Part shown: positions 23,166 through 31,844 of the stretch, in pieces
How positions within the stretch are numbered: position 1 is the first letter of the stretch
Layout of the letters: each line of letters starts with the position of its first letter
DNA from: an uncultured Clostridia bacterium
GTDB lineage: Bacteria; Bacillota; Clostridia; Oscillospirales; SIG627
Direction: 5' to 3'
NCBI GenBank assembly: GCA_947589595.1
Contig: CANQBV010000009.1
Location: 1 to 54,532, forward strand
Length of the DNA stretch: 54,532 bases
The notes under the pieces: model-generated
Databases searched by the model: none
What the model was told of the DNA's origin: nothing
The model's input: the letters and a program-made list of their open reading frames with translations, nothing else
Program-made: the position numbers and the translations under genes

Positions 23166-24710
23166 TCACTTCCGGCTTCTTTTACGAAGCTTTGCTTTTT
23201 CGGAAGAAGCAGGTTTTCCCGCGGCCGCAGGGATTTTGTCGCCTTCCGTTTGATTCCGTTCCTTTTCTTTTTGGATCTTTTCGCTTTGCCTGAGTACAAA
23301 ATAGAAGGCAACGATCGCAAGCAGCATCAGAATGCCGACGATAAGAAAAATCCACTCCCGCAGCGCAAAGCCGGAATCTTCTTTTTCCAGTTCGATCCGT
23401 TCGGTCGATTCCGGCGGGATCAAATTTTCCGGCAGCCAAGGATCGGAGGAAGAGTCGTTTTGCTCCGCTTCGGTTATCCGGTCATTTCCGGACGCGGCGT
23501 CCGATGGGGTTTCGGAGGGCGCGTCGGCAGAGGGGGCCACGGCAGAGCTCGCCGCTGTAGTCGAAGGCGGCGCGGGGCCGGAAGGATCTGCCGTGCCGTC
23601 GGCGGGAGAGGCCGGATCGGAAGCTTTGGGCGTTGCCGGAGACGGAGGCAGTTCAAAATCGCCGTTCTGTGAAAAGAAAATCGGCGAGGGCAAAAAATTC
23701 ACAACGTTGGCGCCCAGCTCTGCCGGGAAATCTGCAAGATAGGCCGAAGCAAAATCCGTTCCCTCGCCTCCTGACAGAGGAAACACCGTTACATCCCCGG
23801 CGGCGCGGGCATTGGAAAGATAAACGGCGTTCTGTTCGAGGCCATCAATAGCCGGAATCCGAAAGGAAAAAGAACCGAGAAAGCATTCGTCTTCTTTTTG
23901 AATCTTCCCTAAAACCGCGCCGCGCTCTTCTTCCGGGACAGAAAGCAGGGCGTCTCCCACCGGAATACGCGCCTCAAAAACCATGGTTGTTTCCCCGTTG
24001 GCGGCAAGCTGTGCGGAAAGCGCCGCCTGAGAGCAGTAGTAATCCGCCGTCCAGCGAATGCCGGCGTCGTCGACAAAACCTTCGTTTCGCCGTTCTTCAT
24101 AAAGATTGCTGATCCTGAGCGCCGAAACAGGAAGCTGTCCCATGCGAACGGAAACGCGCTCTCCGATCACATAGGTACAGTTTTTACTTTGGGGATCGAA
24201 ATAATAGGCATTCAAAAGCCTGGACTGCGCCGCCGCAGCATCGGTGTGCTGCGAAAGTCCCAAAAGAATCTGCACCAGGTGCTGACGCCCTGCCCGCTCG
24301 CGGGCAATTTGGGGAACCGACGTTCCGCTCGGAAATTTTACTTGCAGCGCAATATAAAAATAAGCGGAGTCGTAGCGCACAAACGGCGCCACGGTGATCC
24401 CCGCCGGGAAAGCAGCTTGCGGGGTGATTTCTTTGTCGCCGTTGCTTGAAACCAGAAAAAGCCCGTTTCCCAGCGACAATTCGGGAACGGGCGCCGACGA
24501 CTCGTATTCCTTCTCCTCAAGGATTCCGTCTGTCACCGGCGCTTGGGAAACGCGGGAAGCACGAATCCTGCGGATCCCGTATGCGGAAAGATCGGCCACG
24601 GAAAAGGAATCGGAAAAATAAACCGCTGCCCAGGCGGACGGCACGAGCTGCGCGATGAATAGCAAAGCAAAAATAAAAGAAAGAATTCGTTTTTCAAACT
24701 GATTCATCAT
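23166..24710 (-). CDS. Secreted CBM9/DOMON-like surface protein, paralogue B, membrane-anchored
   Basis: The 514 residues have a signal peptide (ILSFIFALLFIAQLVPSAWA) and the same opening block as paralogue A: LSAYGIRRIRASRVSQAPVTDG, then EKEYE and VRYDSAYFYIALQV. A long Pro/Ala/Ser/Asp-rich linker (~375-435) leads to a TM helix (WIFLIVGILMLLAIVAFYFVL) and a 45-residue basic cytoplasmic tail, so it is a single-pass membrane protein rather than a sortase substrate. No clear Shine-Dalgarno is seen before the ATGATG start, although the signal peptide requires this start. It follows paralogue C after a terminator and has no obvious promoter. Confidence 0.65.
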   Translation of the reverse strand: MMNQFEKRILSFIFALLFIAQLVPSAWAAVYFSDSFSVADLSAYGIRRIRASRVSQAPVTDGILEEKEYESSAPVPELSLGNGLFLVSSNGDKEITPQAAFPAGITVAPFVRYDSAYFYIALQVKFPSGTSVPQIARERAGRQHLVQILLGLSQHTDAAAAQSRLLNAYYFDPQSKNCTYVIGERVSVRMGQLPVSALRISNLYEERRNEGFVDDAGIRWTADYYCSQAALSAQLAANGETTMVFEARIPVGDALLSVPEEERGAVLGKIQKEDECFLGSFSFRIPAIDGLEQNAVYLSNARAAGDVTVFPLSGGEGTDFASAYLADFPAELGANVVNFLPSPIFFSQNGDFELPPSPATPKASDPASPADGTADPSGPAPPSTTAASSAVAPSADAPSETPSDAASGNDRITEAEQNDSSSDPWLPENLIPPESTERIELEKEDSGFALREWIFLIVGILMLLAIVAFYFVLRQSEKIQKEKERNQTEGDKIPAAAGKPASSEKAKLRKRSRK

Positions 24711-24734
24711 TTGACAAAATATGACAACGGTAAG

Positions 24735-24765
24735 GAAAAAGAGGCGACTGTTTCGCAGTCGCCTC
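24735..24765 (-). terminator. Terminator after CBM9-like paralogue C
   Basis: A 10-bp stem GAGGCGACTG/CAGTCGCCTC (24741-24750 with 24756-24765), a 5-nt loop and TTTTTCC on the minus strand, 14 bp after the stop codon. Read-through would be needed for the downstream paralogue B unless it has its own promoter. Confidence 0.9.
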
Positions 24766-24778
24766 TTCGTTCGATTTC

Positions 24779-26149
24779 TTACAGTTTTCCGGAGCTGCGC
24801 TTTTTCATGAACAGAATCACAACACCGGAAGCCGCGCAGAGAACCATAACACCGGCAACAATCAGCGTAACGGTCAGATTATCACCGGTACGGTCGGAGG
24901 CCGTGGTAGCCACACCGATCACGCGGCCGTTGACGCCGCGGACGCCGCTGGTAAGACGCGGGCCGATGGTTCTGGTCACACGCGTGGTGGTTTTTACAAT
25001 GGTATTTTGCGCCAGGGCATAGACGTCGTCATAGTCTACTTCGGGGTCATAAATGCCGAGGAAGTGAACCGGCGCCCGCAGATAGTCGATCGTGCCGCCG
25101 AAAGCGGTATTGACCGCCGCAGACAGGGTGTTGTTGAAAGTGAGACCGGAAATTTCGGAATTCGCGCCGGTATAGCCGTTGCCCGCCGCCGGCAGCATGG
25201 TCTGGGCAAAAAAGCGTTCGCCGAGGGCAAGATTCGTGGTTTCTTTGGTGGCGTTCAGACGGAAGATAATGCCGCAGGTGCCCCATTCGGGAACGTATTC
25301 GAGCGGAGTGCCGTCTTCGTATTCGACGTCGGTGACTCTCATAATATCGGCCAGAGGCTGGCGGCATTCAAAGCAGACGGTCCATTTGCCGCTTTCCGTT
25401 TTCGCCATTTTGATCGCCGTGTTTTCGGCTTTCTGGTAGGTCGCAGCATTCCAACTCGTACCGGGATTGGAAACGACGCCGTCGGTGTCGATCCAGGTCG
25501 GCAAGTCCTGGGTCACCTTTTTGCCATCCTGCATGGCGATGATACGGCGAGCCGAGGTCGAACCGGAAGTGCCGTTGGTCGTATAAATATACGCCGTGAT
25601 CGCGGGATTGGCCAGGTTGGCGCCCTTACTGTGGTTAATGGAATAACGATTCCAAGCACGAGAGGGATTTTCGACCGGGTTCTCGCTCTGGATAAAGCTC
25701 ACACGGGTATCGATCAGGGTCGATTCTACCGTCTGCGGCTGGATGAGCGCGGTCACACCGATATACAGGAAGTTGTCGTCGTAGGTGAGATAGGTGTTGA
25801 TATAGTCCGGGAGATCTTGCGGGTCAACGTAGTCACGGCCGTCAAAGGAGCCGCTATAGGCGCCGACGCTGCCGTTGCTGTGCAGAGCGGTCCAGAATCC
25901 GTTCCCATAGGTCGTGGAGCTGACGCAGCCGTTGTTCGGGCCGGGATATTCGCCCACAGCGATTTCGCCGTCGATATCCGGGGCGTAATCGGTATAGAAA
26001 GCGTTCATGGTGTGAAGACCGTACGCGTCCATATTATGAGCGGAAAAGGTTTTCGGGATGGACAGCGTATAGCCCCTTGCAAACGCCGGTACAGCGAGCA
26101 CGGAAGCCAACATCATCACTGCTAAAACAAGGCTAATAATTTTTTTCAT
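24779..26149 (-). CDS. Secreted CBM9/DOMON-like surface protein, paralogue C, with TGD-type C-terminal anchor
   Basis: The 456 residues have a signal peptide (MKKIISLVLAVMMLASVLAVPAFA) and the family opening: HNMDAYGLHTMNAFYTDYAP, DIDGEIAVGEYPGPN and LTYDDNFLYIGVTAL. A beta-rich body follows, and the C-terminus reads SDRTGD, a hydrophobic helix and KKRSSGKL, parallel to paralogue A's ADQTGD end. Both look like sorting signals with Asp in place of the LPxTG proline. Sugar or glycan binding is suggested by the CBM9-like fold but not shown. It has a consensus promoter and its own terminator. Confidence 0.7.
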   Translation of the reverse strand: MKKIISLVLAVMMLASVLAVPAFARGYTLSIPKTFSAHNMDAYGLHTMNAFYTDYAPDIDGEIAVGEYPGPNNGCVSSTTYGNGFWTALHSNGSVGAYSGSFDGRDYVDPQDLPDYINTYLTYDDNFLYIGVTALIQPQTVESTLIDTRVSFIQSENPVENPSRAWNRYSINHSKGANLANPAITAYIYTTNGTSGSTSARRIIAMQDGKKVTQDLPTWIDTDGVVSNPGTSWNAATYQKAENTAIKMAKTESGKWTVCFECRQPLADIMRVTDVEYEDGTPLEYVPEWGTCGIIFRLNATKETTNLALGERFFAQTMLPAAGNGYTGANSEISGLTFNNTLSAAVNTAFGGTIDYLRAPVHFLGIYDPEVDYDDVYALAQNTIVKTTTRVTRTIGPRLTSGVRGVNGRVIGVATTASDRTGDNLTVTLIVAGVMVLCAASGVVILFMKKRSSGKL

Positions 26150-26204
26150 TTTATTACTCCTCTGTAAGCATGAATATCATGGCATGGTATTTTTATCTGT
26201 CCCT

Positions 26205-26233
26205 ACTATAGCACCAAAAAAAAGATTTGTCAA
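26205..26233 (-). promoter_or_regulatory. Promoter of CBM9-like paralogue C
   Basis: TTGACA (26233-26228) and TATAGT (26210-26205) with a 17-bp spacer on the minus strand, 55 bp before the start. Confidence 0.85.
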
Positions 26234-26356
26234 GAACTGATTTTTGCTTTCCAAAGCAAATTTTTCCTTTTTTTTCACATTTTTCCTGAAATGGCTCTTG
26301 CCAGAAAGCCAAATTTCATATAATATGGTAAAAAAGAAAAAGAAAGGAGTTCGCTT

Positions 26357-26959
26357 ATGAATTTTTGGAAACGAAGCGCGGATTATATCGGAAAAACTTT
26401 TCTTTATCAAATCGTGATGAGCTTTTTCGGAATTATGATGTACGAAGCGACGCAGTTTAATCTGGTTCTTTATATCATCGGTACCCTGTGCGTTCTGGCT
26501 TTTTATGCCTATATTTTAATTTCGCAGTCCCTGCAGAAGGGGGCGAAAATGGCGGAATTCGACCACCGCAACAAGGTGGATTCTTCCCCGTTTGCCGGAT
26601 TTTTCCTTTCGTTCGCCGCCTTTTTGCCGACGATCGTGCTCTCGGCGGTTTCCTGCATAGCGCCGCCGTATTATGCAGACGGCAGCGGACGCAACGTGGT
26701 GCCCTATATTTTGAACCGCTGTTTCCTGCAGGGGATGCACCTGGGCGTTTTGCAAAAGCTTTTCCCCACCACGGCGGAGGGCGCCGCCGCGGAGGTCGCG
26801 GCCGCCAATGCCGCCGCCGCCAACAGCCAAGCGCCGTACCTGCTTTTATTGGCGCTGCCGTGGATCCTTTTGTGCGGGCTGTCCTACCTTTACGGGTACA
26901 AGCGCTTTTGCAAGGGCAGCGTCAACGGAAGCTTTCGTAAGGAAGGAACCGAAAATTAA
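26357..26959 (+). CDS. Unknown four-helix membrane protein
   Basis: This 200-residue protein has about four TM helices: FLYQIVMSFFGIMMYEA, LVLYIIGTLCVLAFYAYILI, FAGFFLSFAAFLPTIVLSAV and LLLLALPWILLCGLSYLYGY. An Ala-rich external or cytoplasmic loop (EGAAAEVAAANAAAANSQA) precedes the last one. I do not recognise a family. AAAGGAG lies before the ATG, and a TATAAT box at 26319-26324 gives a likely -10. It may be co-transcribed with the amidase 51 bp downstream. Similar unannotated proteins are common in Clostridia, and no function is proposed. Confidence 0.75.
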   Translation: MNFWKRSADYIGKTFLYQIVMSFFGIMMYEATQFNLVLYIIGTLCVLAFYAYILISQSLQKGAKMAEFDHRNKVDSSPFAGFFLSFAAFLPTIVLSAVSCIAPPYYADGSGRNVVPYILNRCFLQGMHLGVLQKLFPTTAEGAAAEVAAANAAAANSQAPYLLLLALPWILLCGLSYLYGYKRFCKGSVNGSFRKEGTEN

Positions 26960-27010
26960 AAACGGAATGGATCGCCTCGGCGTCGCATACGATGTTCCGA
27001 GGTGATTTTT

Positions 27011-27793
27011 TTGGAAAAAAATTGGCAAAGCGCCCGGATCAAACCGTTCTCGTTTCTGTTAAAAGTGATTGCAGCTTCCCTTTTGATTTTCAGTGTGATC
27101 GCGCTGCTGGGCGCGGGTTCCAAGTGGCTTTTCGGTGAAAAAATCCCCGGATTCGCCGCCGTTTTGCCGGGCTCTTCCCTGGAAGCCGCGGCGGAGGAGG
27201 GCGCCGAAAAGCGCGTGATTATTCTGGACGCCGGCCACGGCGGCATGGATTCCGGCGCGGTTTCCGTTCTGGGCACCCGGGAGAAAGAAATCAACCTTGC
27301 CGTGGCAAAAAAGGTGGAAGAATTTTTGCGCATGGAGGGCATGGAGGTGGTCATGACCCGTTCGGACGACAGAATGCTGACAAGCCGCGCCGGGCGCGGC
27401 ACGGCGAAAATGCAGGATCTTTTAGGCCGGGTGGAGATTGCGCGCGAATATGAAAACGGTATTTTTGTGAGCATTCACATGAATACCCTACCCATGGAAA
27501 AATACAAGGGTCTGCAGGTGTTTTATTCCGCCAATTCCGATACCAGCAAGGTGCTGGCGCTCACCATACAAAGCCATATTGCCGAACATTTACAGCCGGA
27601 CAACAAACGCGAAACGAAAAAAGCCGGCTCCAATATTTTTGTGTTGGACCGGCTGGAACAGCCGGCGGTGCTGATCGAATGCGGATTTCTTTCCAATTAC
27701 GAAGAGGCTTCGCTCCTTATAAAGGAAGAATATCAGAACAAACTCGCTTTTCTGATTGCTCACTCGATTCTGCAATTTGCGGGAAATGATTGA
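27011..27793 (+). CDS. N-acetylmuramoyl-L-alanine amidase, CwlD-like
   Basis: This 260-residue protein has an N-terminal membrane anchor ([21 protein letters not shown]) and one Amidase_3 domain. Zinc ligands are the His in [12 protein letters not shown], the Glu in [11 protein letters not shown], the His in VSIHMN and the catalytic Glu in LIECGFLSN. It cleaves the bond between MurNAc and the peptide stem. Single-domain anchored enzymes of this kind include CwlD, which makes muramic lactam in spore cortex. The start is probably TTG 27011, with GAGGTG 6-7 nt upstream; the in-frame GTG at 27002 lies inside that site. Confidence 0.85.
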   Translation: MEKNWQSARIKPFSFLLKVIAASLLIFSVIALLGAGSKWLFGEKIPGFAAVLPGSSLEAAAEEGAEKRVIILDAGHGGMDSGAVSVLGTREKEINLAVAKKVEEFLRMEGMEVVMTRSDDRMLTSRAGRGTAKMQDLLGRVEIAREYENGIFVSIHMNTLPMEKYKGLQVFYSANSDTSKVLALTIQSHIAEHLQPDNKRETKKAGSNIFVLDRLEQPAVLIECGFLSNYEEASLLIKEEYQNKLAFLIAHSILQFAGND

Positions 27794-27821
27794 AAAAAAT
27801 GAAAAAAATGTGTTTTCCCTC

Positions 27822-27850
27822 TTGATTTTTCGGAAAAGATATGCTATGAT
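27822..27850 (+). promoter_or_regulatory. Promoter of rpmE
   Basis: TTGATT (27822-27827), a 17-bp spacer and TATGAT (27845-27850), about 65 bp before the rpmE start. Confidence 0.7.
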
Positions 27851-27914
27851 AAAATTCGATATGGTTGAAAGATTCAATTTTCATCGTAAATTTATGCAGA
27901 AAAAGGTGAACAGA

Positions 27915-28112
27915 ATGAAAGAAGGACTTCATCCCGCATACAAGGATACTGTGGTTGTTTGCGCCTGCGGTGCGGAATATCCCACCAAGTCTACCAAAGA
28001 GAATATCCATGTGGATATCTGCGCAAAATGCCATCCTTTTTACACCGGCAAGCAGAAATTCGTAGACGCCGGCGGTCGTGTTGATAAGTTCAACAAGAAG
28101 TTTGGCAGATAA
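27915..28112 (+). CDS. rpmE: Ribosomal protein bL31, zinc-binding form
   Basis: The 65 residues match bL31 ([19 protein letters not shown]...[11 protein letters not shown]). Two Cys pairs (CAC and CAKC) form the zinc ribbon of the 'C+' form. The start is fixed by AAGGTG 6 nt before ATG 27915. A frame extending upstream to 27756 is a shadow. Followed by a terminator before hflX. Confidence 0.95.
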   Translation: MKEGLHPAYKDTVVVCACGAEYPTKSTKENIHVDICAKCHPFYTGKQKFVDAGGRVDKFNKKFGR

Positions 28113-28150
28113 GTTTTTCGGCAGTACAAGCTTGCCGTACGCGCGGCAAT

Positions 28151-28186
28151 AAGCGGCTTCACTCTTTGGTGGCGCCGCTTTTTTAT
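28151..28186 (+). terminator. Terminator between rpmE and hflX
   Basis: AAGCGGC/GCCGCTT stem (28151-28157 with 28174-28180), an inner CAC/GTG pairing, then TTTTTT. It leaves about 16 bp before the hflX ATG, so hflX transcription depends on read-through or a promoter overlapping rpmE. Confidence 0.75.
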
Positions 28187-28202
28187 TGAAGGAGAATGCA
28201 GC

Positions 28203-29510
28203 ATGAAATCACTTTCCGAAACGCTTTTTGCCGAAGAAACGGAAAAAAAGCCGCTTGCGGTGCTTGTGAGCGTGGTGCTGGACGACGGCGACGAAATGGA
28301 CACCGATTCTTCTTTGGATGAATTGGAGGAGCTTTTAGAAACCGCCGGCGGCAGAGCCTACGCGCGCCTGATCCAGACGCGGCAGAAGCCGGACGGCGCC
28401 ACCTATATCGGCAAAGGAAAATTGGAGGAATTGCGCGCGCTCTGCGACAATGCCGAAATCGAGCTTTGTGTGTTTGACTGCGAATTAACGCCTTCTCAGA
28501 TTTCCAATATAGAAGAGGCGCTGAAAAACACCCGCGTGATCGACCGAACCATGCTGATTTTAGATATTTTCGCTCAGAACGCCAAAAGCCGCGAGGGGAT
28601 TTTGCAGGTGCAGATCGCCAATCTGCGCTATACCCTGCCAAGGCTTTCCGGCAAGGGCGAAGAGCTTTCGCGCCTGGGCGGCGGCATTGGTACGCGCGGC
28701 CCCGGTGAAACAAAGCTGGAGGCGGAGCGCCGCCAGGTGAAAAAGCGGATTCAGAAGCTGGAAGAAGAATTGGAAGAGCTGGCGCGCTGCCGGCAAACGC
28801 AGCGCAAAAGCCGCGAAAAAAGCGGCGTTTTCCGCATTGCGATCGCCGGGTACACCAACGCCGGCAAATCCACGCTTTTGAATACCCTGTGCGAGGAATC
28901 AATCTTGGCGGAAAACAAGCTGTTCGCCACGCTCGATCCCACCACGCGCCGGCTGCGACTGCCGCAGTGCGGCGAGGTTCTGCTGACCGATACGGTGGGA
29001 TTCATCAACCGGCTGCCCCACCATTTGGTAAAAGCCTTTCACTCCACATTGGAGGAGGTTGTTACCAGCGATCTGGTACTGATCGTCATGGACGCGAGCG
29101 ACAAAAAGTTTCTACAGAAAATGCGCATTACCGAAAAAATTCTGCTGGAGCTGTTTGAAAAAGACGACAGGGACCCGGTTCCCTTTTTATACGTTCTGAA
29201 TAAGTGCGATCTGCCGGAGAGTATTTTCAACACGCATGAGTTCCCGGCGGAGAAAAACCACGCGGTCATTTCCGCCGCCACCGGCAAGGGATTGGAGAAC
29301 CTGCAAGCGAAAATGGAAGCGATCCTGCTGGAGCAAAAACGCGAGTGCGAATTTTTCTTTCCGCATAAGGACGCCGGCAAGGTCAATCTTCTTTACCAGA
29401 ATTCGCAGGTGATTTCGGTGGAGTACGAAGAAGAAGGCGTGCGCGTAAAAGCCACCTGCGACGAAAAAACAAAAGGAATGCTGGCTCGCTTTTCAGCGGA
29501 ACGGCAATAA
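28203..29510 (+). CDS. hflX: Ribosome-associated GTPase HflX
   Basis: HflX splits stalled or hibernating ribosomes. The 435 residues contain the N-terminal HflX domain (FDCELTPSQISNIEEAL), the conserved GGIGTRGPGETKLEAERR segment before a coiled coil, and a GTPase domain with G1 GYTNAGKST (~217), G2 ATLDPTTR, G3 DTVGFI and G4 NKCD. AAGGAG lies 8 nt before the ATG. parC follows after 10 bp, so the two are probably one operon. Confidence 0.96.
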   Translation: MKSLSETLFAEETEKKPLAVLVSVVLDDGDEMDTDSSLDELEELLETAGGRAYARLIQTRQKPDGATYIGKGKLEELRALCDNAEIELCVFDCELTPSQISNIEEALKNTRVIDRTMLILDIFAQNAKSREGILQVQIANLRYTLPRLSGKGEELSRLGGGIGTRGPGETKLEAERRQVKKRIQKLEEELEELARCRQTQRKSREKSGVFRIAIAGYTNAGKSTLLNTLCEESILAENKLFATLDPTTRRLRLPQCGEVLLTDTVGFINRLPHHLVKAFHSTLEEVVTSDLVLIVMDASDKKFLQKMRITEKILLELFEKDDRDPVPFLYVLNKCDLPESIFNTHEFPAEKNHAVISAATGKGLENLQAKMEAILLEQKRECEFFFPHKDAGKVNLLYQNSQVISVEYEEEGVRVKATCDEKTKGMLARFSAERQ

Positions 29511-29520
29511 GAGGTATTGT

Positions 29521-31719
29521 ATGGCAAGAGTAGCGAAAAAAGCAAAAGCCGCGGAGCCGGAAAAACCGATCGTCATTACCGAGCAACCGATCACCGCGAC
29601 TCTGCGGGAAAATTATATGCCCTATGCCATGAGCTCGATCATTTCCCGCGCGATCCCCGAGATCGACGGAATGAAGCCCTCTCACCGCAAGCTTTTGTAT
29701 ACCATGTACCGCATGGGGCTTTTAAACGGCCCGCGTACCAAAAGCGCCAATGTGGTGGGCGAAACCATGAAGCTCAACCCCCACGGCGACGCCGCGATTT
29801 ATGAAACAATGGTGCGCCTGACCCGCGGAAACGAAGCGCTTTTGCACCCGTTTGTGGATTCCAAGGGCTCTTTCGGCAAGCAATATTCCAAAATGGCTTA
29901 TGCGGCTTCGCGCTATACGGAAGTAAAGCTGGCGCCGATCTGTGCGGAGCTTTTTTCCGGAATTGAAAAAGACGCCGTGGACATGGTCGACAGTTACGAC
30001 GCGCGCATGAAAGAACCGGTGCTGCTGCCCACGACCTTTCCCAATATTCTGGTGTGTCCGAACACGGGCATTGCGGTGGGGCTTGCCAGTTCGATCTGCT
30101 CGTTTAATTTAAACGAGACCTGCGACGCGGTGATCGCGCTGATCAAAGACCCGAACGCCGATTTATATGAAATTCTCAAAGCGCCCGATTTTTCGACCGG
30201 CGGTATGATCCTGTATGACCGTGAGGAAATGCAGCAAATTTACGAAACCGGCAAGGGCGGCTTTACCGTGCGCGCAGTTTGGCACACGATCCCGAGGGAA
30301 AACCGCATTGTGATTACCGAAATTCCGTATAACACAACGGTGGATCAGATCATCGACAAGATTTTGCAGCTGATCAAAGAGGGGAAACTCCGTGAGATCA
30401 GCGACGTGCGCGACGAGATCGACCTGGAGGGCCTGAAGCTGGTAATCGATTACAAGCGCGGCAGCGACCCGGACAAACTGATGGCGAAGCTTTTGAAGGC
30501 GACGGATCTGGAATGCCGCTTCCCCTGCAATTTCAATGTGCTGATCTCCGGAACGCCGTACCAGTTGGGCGTGCGGGAGCTTTTGACCGAATGGCACGCG
30601 TTCCGCTGCGAATGCTTAAAGCGCGAGATCTTTTACGATCTGACGCAGAAGAAAGACAAGCTGCATTTGCTTTTGGGCTTGGAAAAGATCCTGGTGGACA
30701 TTGACAAAGCGATCGCCATCATCCGCAAAACCGAAAACGAGCGCGACGTGATCCCGAATCTGGAAAAAGGTTTCCGGATCGACACGCTGCAGGCGGAATA
30801 TATTGCCGAAATCAAGCTGCGCCACCTCAACCGCGAATACATTCTCGCCCGCACCTCCGAAAAGGAAAAGCTGGAAAAGGAGATCGCCGAGCTGGAAGCG
30901 ATCCTCTCAAGCTCCAAAAAGCTGGATCAGTATCTGATCCGGCAATTAAATGAGATCAAGAAAAAATACGGCCAGGAACGGAAAACCAAAATCGCCTATG
31001 AATTTGACCGGCCGACCAACGTTTTGCTTTCGGCTGCCAAAGAAGAATACCGCGCCTTTGCGGTGATGACCGCGGAGGGGTATTTGAAAAACATTCCGTT
31101 AAAATCCATTCAGATGAGCGACAACCACAAGCTGAAGGAAAACGACCACATTGTCTTTTCAGGTGAAATGAGCTCCAAAGAAGAGCTGCTGTTCTTCACC
31201 GACAAAGCGCAGACCTATAAGGCGCGTTTTGAGGATTTTTCCACTACCAAGGCTTCGGAGCTGGGCGATTACGTACCGGCGAAGCTGGAAATGGAAAAGG
31301 ACGAAAGAGTGGTCTTTTCCTGCCCGGCAAACGGCTATCAGGGAAAGCTGGTGATCGTGTTTGAAAACGGCAAGGGCGTGGCTCTTCCCCTTTCAGCGTA
31401 CGAAACCAAGTCCAACCGCAAAAAGCTGACGGGCGCGTTCAGCGCCGCCTCCCGGCCGGTAGCGATGTTTGTGGTGCAGAAAAACGAAGTCAAAGAACTG
31501 TTTTTCCGTACAAAGCTTGGGCGGGCCTGTATTCTGCGCACCACGCTGGTTCCCGAAAAGGCGACCCGTTCCAGTATCGGCGTGCAGCTGATGGCTCTGA
31601 AGAAAAACGACGCGATCCTTTCCTGCGAAGAAGTCAACACCGCCGAGAACGACGCGCTTGCCGTTTACAAAAAGCCGCGTATTCCCACCCCGGGCGTCCC
31701 CTATACCGGGAAAAAATAG
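29521..31719 (+). CDS. parC: DNA topoisomerase IV subunit A
   Basis: The 732 residues match the clostridial topoisomerase IV A subunit: the N-terminal breakage-reunion domain with the active-site Tyr in AASRYTEVKLAP (~132), a coiled-coil tower (~430-490) and a C-terminal region with incomplete beta-propeller blades (FAVMTAEGYLKNI, LVIVFENGKGVAL, LGRACILRTT). It relaxes and decatenates DNA together with ParE. No parE gene is adjacent: hflX lies upstream and yybS downstream. GyrA is the alternative, but the lack of a full gyrase C-terminal propeller with a GyrA box favours ParC. Confidence 0.88.
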   Translation: MARVAKKAKAAEPEKPIVITEQPITATLRENYMPYAMSSIISRAIPEIDGMKPSHRKLLYTMYRMGLLNGPRTKSANVVGETMKLNPHGDAAIYETMVRLTRGNEALLHPFVDSKGSFGKQYSKMAYAASRYTEVKLAPICAELFSGIEKDAVDMVDSYDARMKEPVLLPTTFPNILVCPNTGIAVGLASSICSFNLNETCDAVIALIKDPNADLYEILKAPDFSTGGMILYDREEMQQIYETGKGGFTVRAVWHTIPRENRIVITEIPYNTTVDQIIDKILQLIKEGKLREISDVRDEIDLEGLKLVIDYKRGSDPDKLMAKLLKATDLECRFPCNFNVLISGTPYQLGVRELLTEWHAFRCECLKREIFYDLTQKKDKLHLLLGLEKILVDIDKAIAIIRKTENERDVIPNLEKGFRIDTLQAEYIAEIKLRHLNREYILARTSEKEKLEKEIAELEAILSSSKKLDQYLIRQLNEIKKKYGQERKTKIAYEFDRPTNVLLSAAKEEYRAFAVMTAEGYLKNIPLKSIQMSDNHKLKENDHIVFSGEMSSKEELLFFTDKAQTYKARFEDFSTTKASELGDYVPAKLEMEKDERVVFSCPANGYQGKLVIVFENGKGVALPLSAYETKSNRKKLTGAFSAASRPVAMFVVQKNEVKELFFRTKLGRACILRTTLVPEKATRSSIGVQLMALKKNDAILSCEEVNTAENDALAVYKKPRIPTPGVPYTGKK

Positions 31720-31736
31720 AGCCCTGCGCCCATGCC

Positions 31737-31769
31737 AACACAGCGCCGCCCGCGGCGCTGTGTTTTTTA
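31737..31769 (+). terminator. Terminator of hflX-parC
   Basis: A 12-bp stem AACACAGCGCCG/CGGCGCTGTGTT (31737-31748 with 31753-31764), followed by a T-rich tail. Confidence 0.92.
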
Positions 31770-31780
31770 TTTGATAAATC

Positions 31781-31809
31781 TTTACAAAATTGGGAAAAGA
31801 TGATATACT
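31781..31809 (+). promoter_or_regulatory. Promoter of the yybS-gdpP-rplI-dnaB operon
   Basis: TTTACA (31781-31786), a 17-bp spacer and TATACT (31804-31809), 35 bp before the yybS start and just after the parC terminator. Confidence 0.75.
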
Positions 31810-31844
31810 GGAAGAGAATATCAAGTATTTGAAGGAAAGTCGCA

